The position numbers and the translations under genes are program-made. Under the pieces are notes generated by a model, which did no database searches, was not told the origin of the DNA, and saw only the letters and a list, made by a program, of their open reading frames with translations. Positions 15,275 to 19,136 of a stretch of 19,136 nucleotides of DNA are shown here, one piece after another (position 1 is the stretch's first letter; each line of letters starts with the position of its first letter). Location: assembly GCA_036275295.1 (NCBI GenBank), contig DASUEB010000094.1:1-19136 (forward strand), written 5' to 3'. The DNA is from DASUEB01 sp036275295. GTDB taxonomy: Bacteria; Bacteroidota; Bacteroidia; Flavobacteriales_D; Luteibaculaceae.

Positions 15275-15915
15275 ATGTGCGATGCGGTTTGTTGCGTGAT
15301 GAAGAACGATTCGAGATGCTCCCGGCAAAGGGTTAGACTTCCATCAAAGGAATTTATATCGAGTATGTGCACAGAGACGCCGGGGTGTAGTTTACAGCGG
15401 TCCATGTAGCGTAGAAAGTCGGGTTCAGTTGAGACAAATCCGCTGATAATTAGGTTTTTGCCTTTTTCGGCGGCCGAGAGCAAGTCTTGTCGATTGGTGT
15501 TTATTTCACCCGACTCAGAGGGTATGGGGTCTCCGTGTGGATCGGTGCTGGGGTAGTGAAGATACTCATCCAACCTTCTTACCAATTCTGGATGTTCAAT
15601 GTGCTCCAATTGCTCAGCGATCTCGTGGACCTCATCCCATTGAAAACCCAAATGGCGATGCAAAAACACCTCCCAAAGGCGGTGGCGTCTGATTACTTTC
15701 AAAGCTTCTACCTTGCCTTCTTCGCTGAGTGAAATCGACCGGTACGGCTCGTGAATTACCCAATTTTTATGGGCCAGTCGCTTGATCAATTCCGTCACTG
15801 ACGACGGCTTGGTTCGCAGTTGATCGGCCAGGGTGCTGGTAGAGATACTCAGGTGCGGATTCCTGCTGAGGGCGTAGATGGCCTTTAAACAGTTTTCTTC
15901 GGCAATAAGCGGCAT
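15250..15915 (-). CDS. MntR/DtxR-family metal-dependent transcriptional repressor
   Basis: 221 residues with the full three-domain layout: winged helix (about 1-70; recognition helix KPSSVTELIKRL 36-47), metal-binding/dimerisation domain (about 72-135), and a C-terminal FeoA/SH3-like domain (about 145-221). Ligand positions by DtxR numbering minus one: H78, E82, H97, E101, E104, H105. Glu at 101, where DtxR has Cys, resembles MntR and suggests Mn sensing. The N-terminal ligand position carries Asn8 (ENCLKAIY), whereas DtxR has Met and MntR has Asp. It is first in the operon and reads from a promoter that contains a DtxR-type operator, so it very likely represses itself and the transporter when metal is plentiful. 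Confidence 0.93.
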   Translation of the reverse strand: MPLIAEENCLKAIYALSRNPHLSISTSTLADQLRTKPSSVTELIKRLAHKNWVIHEPYRSISLSEEGKVEALKVIRRHRLWEVFLHRHLGFQWDEVHEIAEQLEHIEHPELVRRLDEYLHYPSTDPHGDPIPSESGEINTNRQDLLSAAEKGKNLIISGFVSTEPDFLRYMDRCKLHPGVSVHILDINSFDGSLTLCREHLESFFITQQTASHIWIRTDEQ

Positions 15916-15936
15916 CCTTGAAGGTTAATTTTAGGT

Positions 15937-15967
15937 CAAATATAATTCATTTTTAGGGTAGCCTAAA
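15937..15967 (-). promoter_or_regulatory. Promoter of the metal-uptake operon
   Basis: On the minus strand TATATTTG (15944-15937) is a perfect TAnnTTTG -7 box. TTTA (15967-15964) in the -33 place lies 19 nt upstream, a weaker match to TTTG. The start point would be near 15931, with a leader of about 16 nt to ATG 15915. Confidence 0.6.
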
Positions 15968-15970
15968 AAT
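15949..15970. promoter_or_regulatory. DtxR/MntR-type operator in the metal-operon promoter
   Basis: ATTTTTAGG (15949-15957), spacer GTAG, CCTAAAAAT (15962-15970): nine-base perfect arms. Its core TTAGGGTAGCCTAA differs at one position from the classical DtxR/IdeR core TTAGGTTAGCCTAA. It spans from the -33 element into the spacer, ending five bases before the -7 box, so a bound dimer would block RNA polymerase. An extra half-site ATTTTAGG lies at 15928-15935, just beyond the -7 box. The stand-alone regulator of this operon is the obvious binder. Confidence 0.75.
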
Positions 15971-15988
15971 TAAAGTTTGCTAATTGCA

Positions 15989-16004
15989 GCCTGCGGTTAC
16001 AGGC
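15989..16004 (+). other. Small hairpin in the pyrD upstream region
   Basis: GCCTG-CGGTTA-CAGGC forms a 5-bp stem, followed by CTTTTG. Nearby, TATTTTCG (16011-16018) is close to a -7 box but ends only 4 bases before ATG 16023. A clear pyrD promoter could not be fixed; a leaderless transcript or an upstream start is possible. The hairpin may be chance. Confidence 0.2.
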
Positions 16005-16022
16005 CTTTTGTATTTTCGCTGC

Positions 16023-17054
16023 ATGTACAACCTGATTCGCCCTATTCTGTTCGCTATGTCGCCAGAGCGGGCCCATCATTTTACGTTTGCCGCGTTGAAG
16101 GCAGCTTTTGCGATATCACCCATTCGATCTCTTTTTATCCGTTCCTTCGCCGTTAAGGATTCATCGTTAGAAAGGGTAGTGGCGGGCATTCGGTTCCCCA
16201 ATCCAGTGGGTTTAGCCGCAGGTTTTGATAAGGACGCGCGCCTTTTTAACGAGTTTGGTGCGTTGGGTTTTGGATTCGTAGAGATCGGCACCTTAACACC
16301 ACTGGGTCAGCCTGGAAATCCTCAGCCCAGACTGTTTCGCTTGCCCATAGATGGGGCGATCATCAATCGAATGGGTTTCAACAATGAAGGTTTGGCAAAG
16401 GCAATTCTCAGGCTGAAAAAGCGAAACCCTGGATTTGTATTGGGCGGTAATATTGGAAAAAATAAGGTTACTGAAAATGAAGATGCCTTATCGGACTACA
16501 CCCAATGTTTTGAAGCACTTTTTCCATATGTCGACTATTTTGTTGTAAATGTTTCTTCCCCGAATACACCCAATCTGAGGGCTTTACAGGACAAGGAACC
16601 CCTTCAGAAATTATTGTCTGCATTGCAAAGCCTCAATCTCGCTAAGGCATCCACAAAACCTATTTTCCTCAAAATCGCGCCCGACCTCACGGATGAACAG
16701 CTCGACGATATTGTGGAAATTGTTGGCGCTACGGGAATTGCAGGAGTTATTGCGACCAACACGACCATTTCACGAGAAGGCCTGCAAACACCTGTAGCAC
16801 AAGTGTCTGAGATGGGTATGGGCGGGCTAAGCGGTAAACCGCTCACGAAGAGAAGCACCGAGGTCATCAGGTATTTACACACCAAATCGAGTGGGTCATT
16901 TCCGATCATAGGGGTGGGTGGCATACATTCGGCGGCCGATGCCCTTGAAAAATTGCAGGCTGGTGCCAGTCTGATTCAGCTGTATACCGGCTTCATCTAC
17001 AGGGGCCCCGCTTTGATCAAAGAAATAAATCAGGCTTTATTAAACGCTCAATGA
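16023..17054 (+). CDS. pyrD: Dihydroorotate dehydrogenase, class 2 (quinone)
   Basis: 343 residues from ATG 16023 (MYNLIRPILFAMSPERAHHF), the typical start of membrane-associated class 2 enzymes with their N-terminal helices; the in-frame TTG at 15984 is unlikely. It oxidises dihydroorotate to orotate with FMN and passes electrons to quinone, the fourth step of pyrimidine synthesis. Motifs: GLAAGFDKDA (63-72), NRMGFNNEG (115-123), VVNVSSPNTPNLRALQ with catalytic S179 (class 2 enzymes use Ser, class 1 Cys), ATNTTISREGL, GGLSGKPL, and near the C-terminus IIGVGGIHSAADALEKLQAG and LYTGFIYRGP for FMN phosphate binding. It is divergent from the metal regulator and ends one base before the HMG-CoA lyase gene. 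Confidence 0.97.
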   Translation: MYNLIRPILFAMSPERAHHFTFAALKAAFAISPIRSLFIRSFAVKDSSLERVVAGIRFPNPVGLAAGFDKDARLFNEFGALGFGFVEIGTLTPLGQPGNPQPRLFRLPIDGAIINRMGFNNEGLAKAILRLKKRNPGFVLGGNIGKNKVTENEDALSDYTQCFEALFPYVDYFVVNVSSPNTPNLRALQDKEPLQKLLSALQSLNLAKASTKPIFLKIAPDLTDEQLDDIVEIVGATGIAGVIATNTTISREGLQTPVAQVSEMGMGGLSGKPLTKRSTEVIRYLHTKSSGSFPIIGVGGIHSAADALEKLQAGASLIQLYTGFIYRGPALIKEINQALLNAQ

Positions 17055-17055
17055 C

Positions 17056-17919
17056 ATGACCGATCGAGTTTTTATAACCGAATGCCCCAGAGATGCAATG
17101 CAAGGTATTGCGGAGTGGATTCCAACCGAGAAAAAGGTAAACTATTTGAATAGTTTGTTGCAGGTTGGATTTGATGTATTGGATTTTGGGAGTTTTGTTT
17201 CACCTAAGGCTATACCACAAATGAGGGACACCGCCGAAGTGCTGGCTCAACTCGACACGCAATCGCCTACCAAGTTATTGGCCATAGTTGCCAACGAGAA
17301 AGGGGCGGAGCAAGCTTGTTCTTTCGATGAAATACGTTTTTTGGGGTATCCATTTTCGGTTTCTGAAACTTTCCAGCAGCGCAATACCCATGCCTCAATC
17401 GAAGAATCAATCGCTCGTTTGCTTCACATTCAAAATTTGGCGCAAAAAGCGGGTAAACAGGTGATGGTTTATTTCAGCATGGCCTTTGGAAATCCATACG
17501 GGGATGAGTATCATCCTGATATTGTCGCCCGATGGGTGGAACGGTTATCATCAGAGATGCCCTTGAGTCATATTGCCCTTTCAGACACTATTGGATCTGC
17601 TGACACGGCTGGTATTACCGAATTGTTTACAACTATCATACCTCAATTCCGTTCGATTCAGGTATCTGCTCACCTCCATGCCAGACCCGAACAGGTAAAA
17701 GCCAAGACGGAGGCAGCCTTTTTAGCGGGGTGCCGTCATTTCGACGGCGCGATCAAAGGTTTTGGCGGTTGCCCCATGGCAAAAGACGATTTGACAGGAA
17801 ATATGGACACGGAATTGATGTTCGACTGGTTCGAAAAACAGGGTATTCAAAGTGGGATTCTCGCCGACAAATTGAACTATTCCTCCAATTTGGCTGTTCA
17901 AGTGTTTCCTTTTGCTTAA
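17056..17919 (+). CDS. Hydroxymethylglutaryl-CoA lyase
   Basis: 287 residues, a TIM-barrel enzyme that splits HMG-CoA to acetoacetate and acetyl-CoA at the end of leucine breakdown. Seen: ITECPRDAMQG (7-17) with R12 and D13, SFVSPKAIPQM (46-56), the metal-binding HLH (H206, H208 in SAHLHAR), and GGCPMAKDDLTGN with catalytic C239 and N249. Two points differ from animal enzymes: AMQG replaces GLQN after PRD, and D43 (LDFGSF) stands where human has E72 (IEVTSF). Both are, as I recall, normal for the Bacteroidota group annotated as HMG-CoA lyase, but other members of the HMGL-like family cannot be ruled out. The gene starts one base after the pyrD stop, so they are probably cotranscribed. Confidence 0.85.
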   Translation: MTDRVFITECPRDAMQGIAEWIPTEKKVNYLNSLLQVGFDVLDFGSFVSPKAIPQMRDTAEVLAQLDTQSPTKLLAIVANEKGAEQACSFDEIRFLGYPFSVSETFQQRNTHASIEESIARLLHIQNLAQKAGKQVMVYFSMAFGNPYGDEYHPDIVARWVERLSSEMPLSHIALSDTIGSADTAGITELFTTIIPQFRSIQVSAHLHARPEQVKAKTEAAFLAGCRHFDGAIKGFGGCPMAKDDLTGNMDTELMFDWFEKQGIQSGILADKLNYSSNLAVQVFPFA

Positions 17920-17953
17920 ATTTTCACACATTTGTAACAATCCAATCATACCC

Positions 17954-18493
17954 GTGAAGTACACCGAAGAAGAAGTGGTTGCCTTACTGAGGCAAAAGAG
18001 CAAACGAGGTTTCGACTATTTGTACGAAAACTATTCGCGGGCTATCTATGGAGTGATTAGCGGTGTCATTCAAGACGAGGACGACGCCCAAGATCTACTG
18101 CAAGAAGTGTTCGTTAAAATTTGGAATAACTTCAGTCAATACGACGACTCCAAGGGACGATTGTATACTTGGATGCTCAATATTGCTCGAAATGCGTCGA
18201 TCGACAAAACGAGAAGTAAGGAGTATAAGAAGGATGCAAAAAACCAAAGTTTAGATTACTCCGTTAATGCCATTAATAGCTCCAATAGTTCATCTATTTC
18301 TGTAGATCACATAGGGCTGGACAAATTAATAGATTCGTTAAAAGAGGAACATAAGGTGCTGGTCGAAATGATTTATCTGCAGGGTTACACGCAGGCCGAG
18401 GTAGCTGAAACGCTTAACATCCCACTCGGTACGGTTAAAACCCGGATCAGAAATGCAATCTTATCACTCAGAGAAAAAGTAGTAGAGCCGTGA
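17954..18493 (+). CDS. ECF-family RNA polymerase sigma factor
   Basis: 179 residues from GTG 17954 (VKYTEEEVVALLRQK); an in-frame TTG at 17912 would overlap the upstream gene and add a poor N-terminus. Sigma region 2 about 15-85: FDYLYENYSRAIYGVISGVI, DEDDAQDLLQEVFVKIW (41-57) and RLYTWMLNIARNASIDKTR (69-87). A Ser/Asn-rich linker (about 98-118) follows. Region 4 about 125-172: EEHKVLVEMIYLQGYTQAEV and IPLGTVKTRIRNAILSLRE. Regions 1 and 3 are absent, as in ECF sigmas. It overlaps by four bases the gene of a membrane anti-sigma factor, a common arrangement in which the sigma is held until a signal frees it. It starts 34 bp after the HMG-CoA lyase gene. Confidence 0.94.
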   Translation: MKYTEEEVVALLRQKSKRGFDYLYENYSRAIYGVISGVIQDEDDAQDLLQEVFVKIWNNFSQYDDSKGRLYTWMLNIARNASIDKTRSKEYKKDAKNQSLDYSVNAINSSNSSSISVDHIGLDKLIDSLKEEHKVLVEMIYLQGYTQAEVAETLNIPLGTVKTRIRNAILSLREKVVEP

Positions 18494-19136
18494 TCGCAAA
18501 AGACATCATAACATCAGGTTTGCTAGAAGCCTACGCTCTCGGAGTAACTTCGCCCGAAGAGACCGCATTGGTCCTGGAAGCACTGAAGAATCCGGAGGTA
18601 AGAAGAGAGCTAGAGGAAATAGAAGACGCCTTATGGCAACTGGCCAAACAGTCGGAAAAAGAAGTTCCCGCCAACGTTAAAATGCGCTTGGACGAAGATC
18701 TTTTCTCACAAACCGAGACAGACCACACGCCTGAAACCACCGTGGTTTCCATCAATCGCAACGAGTCCATTTCAATATGGAAAGTGGCGGCAGGCATCGC
18801 GCTGGCCATTTCACTGGGTTTAAACGTATTCCAGTACAGCAGCTCTCGTCAGCTGAGTGAGCAACTGGCTGAACTAACCAAAACGAACGACGTGCTTGCT
18901 GGTGAGGTAAAAGTGGTAAGGCAAGACCTCGATTTCTACGGCAAAATTTCTGACTTTTTCCAACGTGGAGAGATAAAATCATTCGAGTTGCAACCCATGC
19001 CCAACAAACAAGGCCGCGCCATGTTGTACTGCGACCTTAAAACGGGTAAAGTGGCGGTAAAACCAATGGGTCTTCCCGCTCTAGACAATCAGCATCAATA
19101 CCAGTTGTGGGCATTAATTGACGGCAAACCCGTTGA
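18490..19136 (+). CDS. Membrane anti-sigma factor (RskA-like), 3' end outside window
   Basis: The frame opens at GTG 18490, overlapping the sigma stop as GTGA, and stays open for 215 codons to the window edge. The N-terminal cytoplasmic part (1-95), beginning IAKDIITSGLLEAYALGVTS and then PEETALVLEAL, is the anti-sigma domain usual in RskA-like proteins (short helices, 'ALG..SPEE' pattern), without a zinc-binding HxxxCxxC. One membrane segment is at about 97-115 (WKVAAGIALAISLGLNVFQ), followed by a coiled-coil-like stretch (QLSEQLAELTKTNDVLAGEV). The outer domain has GRAMLYCDLKTGKVAV and YQLWALIDGKPV, the mark of the RskA C-terminal domain. It should bind and silence the sigma factor encoded just before it. 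Confidence 0.88.
   Translation, partial: MIAKDIITSGLLEAYALGVTSPEETALVLEALKNPEVRRELEEIEDALWQLAKQSEKEVPANVKMRLDEDLFSQTETDHTPETTVVSINRNESISIWKVAAGIALAISLGLNVFQYSSSRQLSEQLAELTKTNDVLAGEVKVVRQDLDFYGKISDFFQRGEIKSFELQPMPNKQGRAMLYCDLKTGKVAVKPMGLPALDNQHQYQLWALIDGKPV

Noticed and set aside
15984..16022. A longer PyrD N-terminus from TTG 15984
   Set aside because: The added residues would run through the upstream hairpin region, and class 2 enzymes normally begin at the MYNLIRPILF-type helix encoded from 16023.

Overview
The window looks like chromosomal DNA of a Bacteroidota bacterium, probably Flavobacteriales or a near relative. The signs are promoters of the TAnnTTTG (-7) / TTG (-33) type, few Shine-Dalgarno sequences, lipoproteins beginning CEK..., a TPR/PD40/OmpA envelope protein of the PorE kind, and ClpB, PyrD and HMG-CoA lyase of the forms common in that phylum. 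The genus cannot be told from this sequence.

Layout, left to right. (1) 1-141: the right end of an IS3-like insertion sequence (transposase C-terminus and a possible terminal repeat). (2) 253-2971: accessory genes: a lipoprotein zinc metalloprotease, an unrecognised conserved protein on the minus strand, and a KirBac-type potassium channel. (3) 3230-5793: queE (queuosine/7-deazaguanine synthesis) followed closely by a PorE-like OmpA protein, which meets a SixA-like phosphatase gene tail to tail. (4) 6314-7350: a single-gene unit, with a perfect -7 promoter box, a secreted lipoprotein and a strong terminator. (5) 7421-10036: clpB on the minus strand, with a perfect palindrome in its upstream gap.

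(6) 10134-15970 is the most interesting part. It is a run of seven closely packed or overlapping minus-strand genes: MntR/DtxR-type regulator, metal-binding lipoprotein, ABC ATPase, permease fused to a second DtxR-like domain, second permease, NlpC/P60 peptidase, and a secreted protein of unknown function. A DtxR-type operator lies between the -33 and -7 boxes of the promoter that reads into the run. The transporter gene order and the fusion match the chlamydial ytgA-ytgB-ytgCR-ytgD operon, but here a complete stand-alone regulator is also present. In the fused domain the metal-ligand positions are kept, while the DNA-binding half is shortened and diverged.

(7) 16023-17919: pyrD and an HMG-CoA lyase gene, one base apart. 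(8) 17954-19136: an ECF sigma factor gene overlapping the gene of its likely anti-sigma factor, which runs off the window.

Most genes are ordinary for the phylum. The candidate for something under-described is the double-regulator metal uptake operon, in particular the permease with a metal-sensor-like tail and the peptidase and secreted protein attached downstream.
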